Under the pieces are notes generated by a model. It saw only the letters and a program-made list of their open reading frames with translations. It had not been told where the DNA came from and did not search any database. Shown here piece after piece: positions 22,642-34,595 of a stretch of DNA of 64,000 bases (position 1 is the first letter of the stretch; each line of letters opens with the position of its first letter). Origin of the DNA: Marsupella aquatica (lineage: Eukaryota; Marchantiophyta); NCBI GenBank assembly GCA_973895155.1, contig OZ316896.1, forward strand, positions 23,808,001 to 23,872,000, read 5' to 3'. The position numbers and the translations under genes were made by a program.

Positions 22642-24489
22642 ATCCCGAGGACGATTTTGGCCATATGGAGTAATACAGGATTAGGGTTTTGCTACGATGG
22701 ATGCGACACCAAGTTAAGTGATGGCAGAGATTTGCTTTGGGCGTAAAAGCGAGGCAACGAAGACAAATGGGAGAAGGACGACTGAATGTTTTTAGTAGAG
22801 ATTGACTTACTCATATTTGCAAGCCTGTAGGAGAAGGGAAACCCATGTTTAGGTTTATGATCCACATTAGGGAAGGAGACTGCCATGTCTCGAACGAAGC
22901 GGGACAACAGCTATTTGGCATGAATGGTGAATCTTTCCAACGACAGTTGACGACCCAGGAGGCTGTTGAAGAATTTTGCAGGGGAATCATGTCATCAAAA
23001 TGGAACCTGATGTTGGGACGAGAACTCGATCAATGACAACGTAACTGCTGGAGGCTAATCACCACTAAACGAATTGTTTTCCGGAACCTTGCGAAACCAG
23101 AAGATACATCAAATGTCTGTAACTTGACCTTAGTATTGAGAGACTTAACCATAATTAGCAGTTAGGAAACAATGGTTCCGACCACAAATCGCTTACAAAG
23201 ATGTTTAGTGTAGTAATTCCAGTCAACAACGGATAAAGATCGGGAACAACAGATAGCGGTTTAGTAACCGCAAACAGTAGTTTAATAACCAATATGCGGT
23301 TATGTTCATTAGTAAGTTAGATAACCATTTTTGATAGAGTAGTCGGACATTGGAAACCGATAGACCTTGCAGGAAGACAATATTTAAAGTTGGCAATGGC
23401 GTAGGGCAAGGGGTCACTTTTGCAATAGGAAATCTGATTGAGAGGTGAAGCCAGACTTCCCTTAAGATGATCAGTAGTTTTGTTTAAGTGTTCCCTACTC
23501 AGATGTGAGTAGAATTTCAATGTTGAGAAGTAAAGAAATCATTATGGCACAACCTAGAGATTTGTTCTTGAATGAGCATATTGTTGAGGAAGTTTACAGG
23601 AAGAGATTGTGATTGAATACGAGAGTAAGAACTGAGAGTGAATGGATTCAGAGACTGAGAAGATTGAGTGAGACAGTGTGATAAATTCTGCATTATAAGA
23701 AAATTAAGCCTATTGAAGTTATAACCAGAGAATTAGAGAGAAGTATGTTAAGACGGTCATATTCCGACTGCAGGAATGAATGAGGATTAATTCACTCAGA
23801 GTGAGCACGTTGAGGTGTAATACCTTACGGAATCAAACCAATAGACAACTCATAAGCAGTGGAGTCTGGCTGAAGTTTGTGTGTTTTGCGAATGACAATC
23901 TAATTGTCATACACCTTTAGCATAACGGAGTAATCGTTGAATTGACATTCTACTTACGAATAGCCTTTCTTGATCTACTTCATCGCATAAGTAATTGATC
24001 GAACTCCTGGTGGGAGCATCAATGAGACGATTGGATCTAATCAGATCACAATCACTGAAAGCATGAGTACTAACAACGAGGATAGGAAGGATTCCTCACT
24101 AATTAGGCTCAGGCCAATTGAACTGTGGATCTGTTCAATTGGTTTGCACCTAATTACTCGTTGGCTGAGGGAAGAGAGTATTCCAATTTGTATTTTCACT
24201 TACCGTGAGTGGTTTGGATTCATAGAGATTGTGTACCGAGAAGGATTAGTATTAACTGAGTTGATCGTATCCAGGAAGTGGAAAGAAGAAGTAGACATTG
24301 AAGAACATTCAGCTGAAATTACAGGTTCAGAGTACGAAAATGATTTACTAGATTACCCTGTTGTTGAACGATTAATTGGTTAATACAGCGATGAATGAAC
24401 AGAAGAAGAGAAATATCACGTTAATTGCGGGGAAGAATTGGTGTTTAACAGACACCCCTGATATAGCAATGCTATGATGGATAGAATTC
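22642..24489. other. Interior of the gypsy relic, uncharacterised
   Basis: No gag or reverse transcriptase motif was recognised. The frame at 24063-24383 has no known domain. This is presumably degraded or unrelated sequence between the LTR-like end and the surviving pol segment. Confidence 0.4.
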
Positions 24490-26016
24490 ATTAGAATGAT
24501 TAATCCAGAACTTAAGCATATACCTGGAAAGAATAATCCAGTAGCCGATATGCTATCTAGAGCTTGATATGATGAGCATAAAGAATGCAGAGTAGAAGCA
24601 AATGAGGTATCAGAGATGCCAACTTTTAGCGATGACTTATACTCTGATGAGCTTCTCACTATAGGGAAGTATTATAGTACTTTAGAGAAAAATCCAGAAT
24701 GGAGCAGAGAAGAATTTGAAAAGATTCGGAAGAAGTCTTATGGTTTTCTTCTACAATATGGGTATTTATGGCGCCGAGCGAAGAAGTCAAACCAAATACC
24801 AATGAGAGTGGAGGGAGATGAAGACACCAAGATCAAGATTCTACAAGAATGTCATGATACGAAGATAGTTGGCCATCGAGGAGTTCAAGCCACATATCAC
24901 AGGGTCAGAGGATTGTATTGGTGGCCCAAAGTTTATACGGATGTGAGAAGGTATGTAGAGACTTGTGAAATTTGTTAAGTCTACTCCAAAATTTGGCATT
25001 GTGATGGATTAAAGCCAACTCGTCCATTATCACTTCACTTTCAATGGGTGCTCGATCTGGTTCATATGCCATTAGGAGTTTGTGGAGCCAAGTTCCTAGT
25101 TCTAGCTAGGGAAGACTTGTCGTCATATGTGGAGGGAAGAGCACTAACATCAAACACAACTTCATAAGTTTGTCGATTCATCTTAGAGGATTAATATCAT
25201 TTCCAGACATGGCTGCTTCTACCAAATGTGAGCGGATTGTGGAGAATTAGATTCCGATGTGGCAAGAGAGTTCTTCCAGAAATTTCATATTCGTCTCAAA
25301 CTAACCACAGCTTACAATCCAGAAGCAAATGGCAAAAGTGAAAGAGGGCATCCACCTATTGTCAATGCATTAGTAAAGGCATGTCATGATAAACCTTCAC
25401 TATGGTCTGATTTGCTACCTTTGGCACTCATGGTTGATAGAATCACTTGTAGTTCAGTCACTGGATTTCCACTAGTCAAGCTAGTTTCAGGGCATCTACC
25501 ACTCATGCTAATTGAGAAAGATGTCTATAGCTGGCGCACCATAGAATGGAGAGATCTGGTCTCAACTGAAGAGCTCATAGCAAGAAGGGTTGAGCACTTT
25601 AGTCTTAAGCCAGAAATGATAATTAAAGCTTGCAAGGGAGAGAGTGACAGAGACGCGCTTGAAGAACAAAATTCGCTTTGACAAAACCCATTGACTCCGA
25701 CCAATTCCCATCCAAGAAGGTGATTGGGTGTTGATTTCAGACAACACTTTGGACAATCAACATTCTGCACTTAAGAAGTTTACAAAGAGGTGGGGAGGAC
25801 CTTATGTGGTGACTAAGGTTCATGACAATGCGACTTATAGCATTCAAGAGTTGGATGGGACAGAACATCGTACACCTTATGCAGGGAAACGAGTTCAGCT
25901 TTTCAAACAAAGGAGTGGGTTTGGAGGAAATGAGGCGCTAGACAATAACTTGGAAGACGATGAGAAAAATGAAGGTTGGTGCAGACCGGAGGTTGCACAA
26001 ATTCAGTGGGGGTGAA
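24490..26016 (+). pseudogene. Ty3/gypsy RNase H end, integrase and C-terminal domain relic
   Basis: The plus-strand order is gypsy pol: the end of RNase H (HIPGKNNPVADMLSRA, about 24516); the integrase zinc domain (GHRGVQATYHRVRG, WWPKV and ETCEIC, ending 24978); a decayed part of the catalytic core; TTAYNPEANGKSERGH (about 25300) with the catalytic Glu; and a C-terminal domain with GDWVLIS and KRWGGPYVV ending in TGA at about 26014. Stops and frame changes separate the blocks at 24566, 24976 and 25681, and RT is absent. A purine-rich tract GTGGGGGTGAA (26006-26016) directly precedes TGTCGTAAGG, as expected for a polypurine tract before a 3' LTR. Confidence 0.85.
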
Positions 26017-26650
26017 TGTCGTAAGGAAATTAAAATATATGAAGAATAACTTGGTTTTGTATGAAAATATAAAAGTAGAAATTTTCAGTAAGATTTATAT
26101 GATAACAAACAGATTTTGGGTTTTACTAAGTAAAATAGTAAGTCTTGGTAATTTTCAAGATCTACCATAGTAAATAGTAATTTCTAGAATTTACCATAGT
26201 AAAAAGGTAAATTCTGGTAACTTCTAGAATCTACCATAATAAATAGTAATTTATAGTATTTACTATAGTAAAAGGTAAATTTTGGTAACTTCTAGAATTT
26301 ACCATGGTAAAAAATAGGTTATAGACTTTACCGTGGTAAAAAAGTAAAATCTAGTAAGTTCTAGTATCTTCTAGGATACTCTCGTAAAGGGATCAGCGTG
26401 GCCTGGCTCCAACTATAAATAAGAGGGAGGCTCGCCCTCCCAGGGAGTCTATTTTCCAACATTTCAAGCGTATGAATGTAAGGATAGAGAGTGCATAGAG
26501 TACATATTGCGTGCATTTGCATTGGAGGAATGCTTGAACATCGGTTCTAGGACTAAACGGAATGGCTATGCCGTCGGTTTTGTGGTGCGTCCCATGGCTC
26601 CCTAAACCCCAGAAACCCCCCTTCACAAGCCGATTCCCGCAGGTTTCTCA
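26017..26650 (+). mobile_element. 3' LTR of the gypsy relic
   Basis: Starts TGTCGTAAGG right after the polypurine tract. The first ~340 bp match the 22300 copy, with the same TTTACCAT/ATGGTAAA palindrome array. It continues through a TATA-like CTATAAATAAG (26414-26424). The 3' limit is uncertain; no matching target duplication was found. Confidence 0.7.
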
Positions 26651-26850
26651 CTAGGCAAGGCCATTTTCGTGGCTTAGTGGCATGGGATGCTGCTAACCTC
26701 CTTCTACTACTACTATTAACATTTTACACACATATACTGGACAGATCCTTCATCGGGTCATGAGATACGTAGCCGGCCTAATCTAGGCCTTCCCTTGTCT
26801 TCCCCTCCTTCTTGTTAGGTATATTTGGATTCCGCCGCCGGAATGATCCC
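26651..26850. other. Junction between gypsy LTR and element A
   Basis: No gene. On minus this is sequence beyond the last block shared by elements A and B (GCCTATTGGGGATC, about 26848-26861). It may be the rest of element A, the LTR tail or old flank. Confidence 0.35.
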
Positions 26851-29800
26851 CAATAGGCTTGGTTAAGCCGCTAAGACCTCTCTCAGCTCGACACATTCAA
26901 CTCTCACTTCCTTGCTTACTTTCCTTCATCTATTAGTTGATGCGGGCACTCTTCACACAAGTTAATGCGACACACAAATAGCAAAATGACTCCTTCTGAC
27001 TGAGTCATGCATACCATGCACTTGCCATACAAATAGTACATCTCACACACAAGTTCTGCAAACTAAGCCGTGAGGCCAACTCTATTAAGCTCTTAGGCAT
27101 GAGGAAACATGAATATACACAAGGGTCACTGTATGACTAACCGAGAGCTTCTCTTACTACTTGATCCCAGCCCGGCTGGTGCAACTAAAAACTTGCTAAA
27201 GAAGAGGCCCTGAGCTCCCCGCTGCCCAGGTACTTATCCTGGACGCGGATCCGCCTAATTCCTTGCAGCGTAAGCCAAATCTATCTAACTGAATCTACCT
27301 AACTGAATCTACCTATGTACAGCGAGGCAGGAGTACAAGTGTTGCTCTTACCAGTGGAACCGCAATCCCACTAAGCTAAGTGTCAGGGCCGCCTCCTGGT
27401 CCTGATCCTAATCCTAAACTTAGAGATCCGAGCCCGCCCTGCCCACTCACGCCTCCTCCCTCCACGTCCGCCCTCCTTGAAAGGAGTGGCCCTCCACCAC
27501 CGTCATGGCAGCGGTGTCTGTTCCTCAGTGGACGCCCCCAACGCTTCCTCCTCAGCCACTGCCGTAGGTTCGTTCTCTGACAGATTACCTGCCCTGGACT
27601 TAGTCAACTCTCCATCGGCCTGATTGGGTCCACCTTCGGCTTCGGCCTCGGCACCGGCTTCGGCATCAGCCATGGCTTCGGCCTGAGCCTTGGCTTTGTC
27701 ATCCCCTGCTTCTAGGGTAGTTGGATCCTCTACCGTGACCCTGCCTGGGGTCGGTGCTGGGTCTGCCTCCTGGGTCACCACGGCCTATGGAGCCGTATTA
27801 CTCCTTGACCCTGAAGGTTTTTGCTTCTTCTTCTTTTCTGGTTCGGCAGCTGGTCCCTTCCCCTTCCCACTTACTTCCGGCACTGGTGCAAGTGGCGCGG
27901 CTTGTTCTTCGGCCAGTACCACTCCTGGTAACTTGGTTGCCCCAATTGGAGTTGGGCCTGATGGAGCCAAGCCTTTAATTACTACAGCTTGTTTCTTCAG
28001 CCGCTCCGTTTGGTTGTCGGCTCGCCGTTGTAAGTTCTCCAGCTTCCGCGTGCTTTCCTCCAACTCCTCCTGCACTTTGTCCAGGTCCTTGCACGCCTCC
28101 TCCAGTTCTTTCTGGGCTTCCTCCAGCTCCCTGTGGGCTTCCTCCAATTCCTTCTTCAAGGTAGCCCTCTCCTCCTGGGTTGCTCTTAGCTCTTTGTCGA
28201 GCTCCGTTACGACCTCAGACTCCATTTTATTCATCTTGGCATAAGTCTGGTCGAGCTGGTCGTCCTTCTCCCGTAGGTCGGCCTTGAAGCTGGCCGTCAG
28301 GGACGCAAGTTCTTACTGCAGTGCAATAATCCCTTGATAGAATTTTCCCTAACTCAGCCTCCTTCTGCTTAAGGGCTCCGCGGATAACCTTGAGCTCCCC
28401 CTTCAACGCCCTTTCCCTTCTCTGGGTCTCCGCCATGGCCCGGTTGTTGGCTGTTATGTGGGCCTCCTCTGCATCCCTCAGCTCTCGCTTCCACTTCTCC
28501 CGCTCCTTGATCGCATCGGCCAACTCTCCTTGGGTCCGCGTCAGTAGATTCTCGATCATCCGATTATCAGACTGTGCGGTATCCAACTGGCCCTGCATGA
28601 TATTTAGCTCATGTCGCTTAATCCGCAGCTCATCTTGGGCTTTCTTGGCCGCCCTTAGGTCCTTGATTTTGGCTTCCCTTTCCCTAAGCCGACGGATGAC
28701 CTCGTCCTTCTTGCTTCTTTCCAAGGCCACCGCTTCTTCTAAATGGCGCTTCTCCAACATCTCCCTCTAGAAAAAGGGTCCCTGCTCCAACTCCTCCCCA
28801 AAGATGCTGAGCGCTAGTTCTCCACACATCTCCCCGTACTCCATGGCTCTATTTTTAGCATAGGTGGAGGAAGTAGAAGTCATCGGCATCATCCACCGCG
28901 GCCTTTGTTCCCAAGCCGCCTTGCAGATCTCCTCTATCGTGGTCGGAGGGCTGCTTCGTTTTTCTGCAAGCTGCCTGATGTTCTCTGGCCATTCTCCTCC
29001 TGGTAAATCCTTCTCCCTAGCCAGGGCTGCCTCCTCTTCCTCCCTCATTCGCTCTTGAAATTCCTGAGCCGTCTGTTTTATGCCGTCAAAGCTTGGGGGA
29101 GCGACATCTGGCGGGGGAGACTCGGGGCTGCTCTGCTGGCTCGGGTCCCCTCGGACTACTCTTGGGAGTGTGGGGATAAACCGGCCACATGTCCTTACTC
29201 CTGGAACATGATGATCCGACCCGTAGCCGGAGTTATCATTGCTGTAGTCCTCCACCGCCTCCTCCTCGGCTTGGACTACCGGCTTCTCCCGCTGTTCTCC
29301 TGATTTTGTTGTGAACACGGCTTCACCTCTTGCCGGTCTTGGTTCCTCCTCCGGCTTCCGTGTTGATCTCAAGTTGTTCTCCTTGTCGGGGCCGGGAGCT
29401 ACGGCCTGCTTCTCTTCGGCTTCGGGACTAGAGGCTCCTACATACATCCGGACTCCCGGCTCGTGTTCCGGCCTCCTTCTCTCCTTGACTCCAGTAAAGG
29501 GGTTTTCCCTTGTAAGCCGGTTTAGGCCTACCTCTGGAGCAGTGTCCTGTATTGTTGCCGTTGCCGTTGTTGTTGTTGCTGATGCCGTAGCCGTTCTCTT
29601 TTCTTTCTCCAGCAGTTTCAGCAGATTCTGCATGCCTGGTTGCTGCATCGGCAAGTCCTCCGTCCTTGGCCTAAACACCTGCTCGATTGTAGGACTGTCG
29701 GGCGGTTTAGGTTTCTCCGTTGTCGGCCTCTGTTCCGGAACCTCCTCTGGTGCCCTTGCCTGTAGGGGAAGTACCGGGGCAAAGGTCTTACTTCGGGCAT

Positions 29801-31307
29801 ACCGGCACAATAGCGGCATGTGATAGCCAAGCCGGGACACGCTTCCCTTGCCGATCACCAGCTGTTCCTCCTTCAAGATCTTCTTTAGTTGAGTGAGGAG
29901 GTAACCGTTGTAGTCCCGGCTTGGGTCTGGCCTCTCTGCCAGATAGACCTGTGCCTTGCCGATCTCTGCTCTCGGCCAGTTGCAATGCATGGTCACCCGC
30001 AAGAAATCGATCATCTCTCCTATATGCGGGTTGGTGCAAGTGTTACGGAAAAAACCATTCTTTGTTGAAGGCCCTGGAAACGACCTGAACTCCGTGTCTG
30101 GCAAGGTCTTCCTGGTATCTACCTTGGTCTTATTGCCCATCGGCAAGCCAAATACTTCGGCAATCACCTGCGGAGTGAGATAGAATTCCTTCCCATACAC
30201 CCTTGTGGAATTGGTCTCGGACTCCCATGATCCCACGAATTCAAGTAAGTCTGAATTCGGCACCTCCGGCTTCAGCCACGGTAACCTTACGAAGGCTTCC
30301 AAGCCGGATCCGGCCATGAAGCCCTGATATTTCCGAGTCTGCATAGCCGTAAAGCATGCATCCTCCTCTCTTGCAAAGTGTAATTGGATCTCCTCGGGGA
30401 GGATCGCCGCCCAGCCTTTCCAGGTGTCATCTCTCGTTGGAATGGCGTTGATGGGGTCGACCTCCTCCTCCTCGGCTTCTCTCTGCCTCCTGCTCTGCTG
30501 TTCGGCTGGTTTCTTTGGTGCCGCCGACCTCATTCTTTTTGCTGGGGTGGCCTCGTCGTTGTTAATTCCCTTCCTCTTCATCTCGGCTGCCGTGGATGTC
30601 TCTCCAAGCACGGTTGCCTTTGTCCACCCCTCCGTGCTACCCTTCAACTCCCAATGTAGGTCGTTGCAGCGTTTGATGGCTTCGCGGATGCCGACGACTC
30701 TGTCTTCGCAAAACAAAAGGTCGTCGAGTTGATTGGTAGTAGGAGTCCACAAGAATTTGGCCTTGATGAGTTCTCCTCCTAAGAAGGTAGCTTTCTGCAG
30801 CTCCCACAATCGAGCAAGCTCTTGCCGTTCTTGAGCTGCTCTCTCCGATTCTTCGTCCTCGTAAGTCCCAATGTACTCAGTTGCCCGTTCGAACAGGCAT
30901 CCCCAAAAATATGCCGCTTGATTGACGTTGCTCATACCCTTATCGAGTTGATAGTCGGTATTTGCTCCCCCCCTGAGTGCTTGCTTAAGCAGCTGATAGT
31001 AGTTGGCCGCCCGTAGTCGTTTGCCCAATTCGTGCCTGCAAATGAGCCACAACTCTTTGTGAGCGGTCCTTACCCCTCTCCTCCTCGGCGTTTCTCTCCC
31101 GTTGGTGACCCCCAGCCGGCATTTATCGTGCCCTAACCCTAATCATGTTCTCTCCCCTGGCGTCCTTACTTCCGGCCTCGGCTCGGGTTCCATAGTCACC
31201 CTTAATTGTTTATATTTTCTTATTTCTGTAACTATACTAAGGTGTTTCTAGTGTACACTTCCCTTTTCCACTTAAACTAGCTGAGTGATTCCTGGCTAGG
31301 CATCACA
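26848..31307 (-). mobile_element. Coiled-coil element, copy A
   Basis: On minus the element starts TGTGATGCCTAG at 31307, followed by AGGAATCACTC, ACACCTTAGTATAG and AAATATAAACAATTA, then the coding region. Its 3' region (27502-26848) matches that of element B (61777-62425) through TGAGTCATTTTGCTATTTG-like blocks and CTTAACCAAGCCTATTGGGG. Length is about 4.4 kb. No RT, integrase or transposase motif is visible. Terminal repeats of more than a few bases were not found between its ends, so the class is undetermined. Confidence 0.7.
27503..31193 (-). pseudogene. Element A protein: GLP-domain coiled-coil protein, broken
   Basis: This is the minus-strand homologue of the element B gene. The ATG equivalent is at 31193 (MEPEPRPEV); the first 45 codons carry a stop and a frame change. 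From 31052 to 28767 the frame is open for 761 codons: a helical head (FWGCLFERATEYI); a KRKG and acidic linker; a globular domain with LEAFVRLPWLKPEV, FVGSW and VIAEVFGLPMGNK; a Pro/Thr-rich linker; then the start of the coiled coil. Defects are TAG at 28767-28769 where B has a codon for His, a one-base insertion near 28340 followed by TAA, and TAG at 27785-27787 where B has CAG. The C-terminus is Ala/Glu-rich. Function is unknown; the GLP segment recalls the 'putative plant transposon protein' type of domain, from memory only. Confidence 0.75.
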
Positions 31308-31474
31308 GGTTTCTATGGTGGAAGGATTCTAAGTTTCTTGATTCTTGGTCATGAAAGACATTGTCACCACTCGAGTACCTTGAAAATGAAGCTTTGAATC
31401 TGGCAAGGTCGGCTATGTCGCCAATACCATAGATATAATGCCCAAAAACCTATGATCAAGTAGGACTCTGCCGC
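31308..31474. other. Spacer between elements A and C
   Basis: This 167-bp spacer separates the divergent starts of element A (minus) and element C (plus). No feature was recognised. Confidence 0.4.
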
Positions 31475-31941
31475 TGTGACGCCGCCGGTACGGCGGTTAA
31501 TGAGTGATTCGGTCTAACTACGCTTAGCACGTACGTTAGGAGTGTCTTAGGCCGCTATTATTAGCATAACGACAGTATTTAGGTAATCATTATGGGTAGG
31601 ACATCATTAGGCAATAAGGGGGAATTCAGGTTTGGACTGGCGACGGGTCGCTATTCGCACACCCGGGTTACGAGCGTGGAGGGGCCCCTCCCTCGGGTCC
31701 GTATAACGAACTTAAGGAAGCGGCCACTGACACGCGCTGACTCAGACCGGCGGAGTGACCGGTACACCACAAGCGTGAACGGTTCAGCCTATGGGCATCG
31801 AGGAGACGTCGGGGGATCGACAAGCCCTCAAGGTATAAAAGGGGAGCCAACCCTTTGTAGTGCACTAGTCCATCAGTCCACGCGCCAGCTTTGACCCCAG
31901 CTCGCTCGTTCACTCTTAGTAGCAGCTGCTATCTCCTCTGA
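31475..31941 (+). promoter_or_regulatory. TGTGACGCC terminal/promoter module of element C
   Basis: Starts TGTGACGCC with a CCGCC-GGTA-CGGCGG hairpin, contains TTATTAGCATAACGA, and has TATAAAAGG at 31834-31842, 108 bp before the ATG of the coding region. The layout copies module D at 13169-13536 with identical 359-bp spacing, which supports a shared promoter/terminal unit. Confidence 0.7.
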
Positions 31942-34595
31942 ATGTCGCACACGATCCTCTCCAGTTCGGCCGTTCGATTCTGGACGCAGTTCCTATCTAC
32001 CGGGAGACACTTGGCCGACTCCTTGAAATACGCCAACCCGCGCCGATTCGAAATCGAACGCGAGTACGAGAGAGCTATCCGCCTAGCCGGACGTCATCAC
32101 TATATCCTTAACTTTGACTACCCGTCTCAGAGCGAGCTTTACCGACCAGCAGAGGTATCTGGGTACTTCTTCGACGGAGACAAATACATCGGTTTCTGGG
32201 AGGCATTGCTGCGGCTTCCGGACGAGGTCTTCAATATCCCGGGTACAATCGACCTACAACGACATCACTTCGACCACATCCCCGCTCAGGTTTGGGCTAT
32301 CATCAACGGCGAGTCCGACACTACTCGTTCGACAAGGACATCTGCACTCGCTTCGGAGAACTTCTACCAGCACCTACAGAGCTTCATGGGAACTCGGCCA
32401 TCAACCAACATGACCAACTCCGTCGTACCCGTACCCGTACCCGTACCCATGCAACCTCAGGCTCAACCTCAGGCTCAGCTTCAGCTTCAGCCTCAGCCGC
32501 AGCCTAGCCAAACCCCACCACCGATTGCCCAGCCAGCACAAGTACGCTCCGTCATCAACGCTGTGGATCTTAGCGATGACGACGAGGCTACCCCACCCTT
32601 GACCAGGCCGCCCAGAGGAACAAGCGCTCAGGGGGCCGACACTATATCGTCCCCACCCCCTACTCTGACCCCAGGAGCGGCCCCGACAGACAACATGGTG
32701 ACCGTGGCCGCCCCGGGCCCGTTACTAACGGCAGTGGCACTACCCAGGCCCGATCAGGAGGATGGGGAAGTATCACCTTCCCCGAGCCAGTCACGGGGGA
32801 AGAAGAGGAAAGAATCCGCCACTGCATCCGGGTTACTGTTGGCCACGGTAGCCTAGCCAAGGTGACGATGCACCGCATGGGGGAAAACGTTCACAAAAAC
32901 ATCCTCCATCCCAAGCATGCGGTGCACCTGAAGACTCAGGGATTCGAGCACCTCGCCTCCCTCCCCTGGAACACTTGCAGGTACTACGGGGAGGACATGA
33001 CGGAGTTCGTCAGGAATTATGACAACGCACGTCAACATACTCGGCTGCGGGGAAAAAGTATGTCCCTCACGAAAGAACGGCTCAAGATGATCTTCGGGTT
33101 ACCCGAAGGTGACCATCGAGTCGAATCACGGGCTCCCGGGGGCAAGGGAGCCAAGTACCAATCTTCAAGTTTTCCCTCAGAGGGAGCAGTGGACAACGGG
33201 TTCGTGATGAGGACCTGCCTCATCCCCGAGATAGCTGAGCGACTGGAGTTCCACAGGTACGCCCTCCACATGATGGAACCCCGGGGGGAGATCTCCGCCG
33301 CCCAGGTTATCCAGGTCGAGAACTATCGACCTAGGAAGTGGGCGTCATATTTCGCTAAGAAATTCCATGAAGAGATGGAGCGGCGAAGAAAGATGCTGTA
33401 CATAGGTGGGAAGGCGTATTTCGCTAGCCACATCGAGATCATCCTCGAGTGGTACGCTCGGTTTGATCGGCGAACCCTTCCCCGTGTCAACGTTACAAAG
33501 CTGGTCCCGGCTCGATGGGTTTTTCCGGCCTTGGAGCGACGACCTCAACCCGAGGCCCGAAGACCAGCAGACACGCAGGCTTCACCCACCCCACCTCCAC
33601 AGGTAGTGGTGGTCGTGGCCGAGGAAGTACTGGAAGGGTCGGTAACCGCACCCGAAGCTGCGATCCAACCGACCCGGCCAAATACAGAAGTCGGTACCGC
33701 GGAGGCCGTAGTCAAGCCCGGGTCTTTCAAAGACCCACCGGCGGCTGATCCGGAGAACCGGACGCTACTGCAGGAGGACACTCCAACCCCTTCCAACACT
33801 ACTTCCCCGGGGTTGGATGTCACTGCCCCGGCCCCCGCACGTGTTGACGTCTGCCCGTGCCCAACTCCGGACAGGCATAACCTGGATCATCCGAAACTCT
33901 TTGTGCCGGGTACATTTCTGAACGGGCTTCTGGGGGATTTCTCCCATCAAATTGCCCGGGATACCGGGGAGTTCATGGCCCGGAAGGTAGCCTGTTTCTT
34001 CAATCAGGAGTTGGTTGCCGCAGTAAAGGCAGGTCGGGCCCAGTCAGAGGCCCTTCAGAGGATAGAGCGGTACCGGGTGGAGTCCGTGTACCTAAAGAAC
34101 GAAGTTGCAGCTCAAGAGGCTGAGCTTCTGCAACTACGACCCAAGGTTGCAGCCGCCGATGAGTTGTTAGCAAAGGCGCACGCTCTTACTGCCCTAGCCG
34201 AACAAGCCAAAGCTGGGAACGAGGCCGAGATTACACGACTCCGGAACCAGATTGACAGTTTGAAGAATCAAACTGTCACCTGGCAGAAAGACCTGGAGGA
34301 GGCCGAGGAATGGGCCCAGCGGGACACGGCGGAGATAGCCACGCTGCAGGCCGAGGTGGCGCGGCTCCAAACCGAGGCCGAGAAGCAGGACCAGCTGGCG
34401 GGTAAACTGAGGAGCGACGCCCAACAGCTGGAGGAGGCATGTCAGGAGGCAGCAGAGGAGACGAACGCGGCGAGGCGAGAGAACGAATCTCTGCTGGACC
34501 AGGTCCAGCTCCTCAAGGCGGACAATGACAGGCTTCGAAGGCAGCGGGATGGCCGCTCCCATTCGGGCGGCTCTGGCAAGCGTGCCAGGCATTAG
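31942..34595 (+). pseudogene. Element C protein: divergent GLP-domain coiled-coil protein
   Basis: ATG at 31942 starts a 304-codon frame: a helical head with FWTQFLSTGRHLADSL and an ERE-rich helix, then FWEALLRLPDEVF, a Gln/Pro-rich linker (QPQAQLQLQPQPQP) and an acidic stretch. The second frame (open to 34595) holds FEHLASLPWNTCRYYGEDM, EFVRNYD, SLTKERLKMIFGLPEGDH, NGFVMRTC and AAQVIQVENYRP, then a Pro/Ala linker and a coiled coil of about 190 residues ending in a basic tail. Block order and spacing match elements A and B, where GFFRNTC and KAQVYLAERPDPS occupy the same places. The second frame reads sensibly upstream to about 32750 (WGSITFPEPVTGEEEE), so one frameshift at about 32700-32760 joins the halves. 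Cellular role unknown. Confidence 0.7.

Noticed and set aside
22300-26650. A complete gypsy element with two full LTRs
   Set aside because: The left copy matches only about 340 bp, gag and RT are absent, and no target duplication was found, so only a relic can be claimed.
29311-29823. Plus-strand frames across element A
   Set aside because: They are antisense shadows of the conserved element A protein, which is supported by its match to element B.
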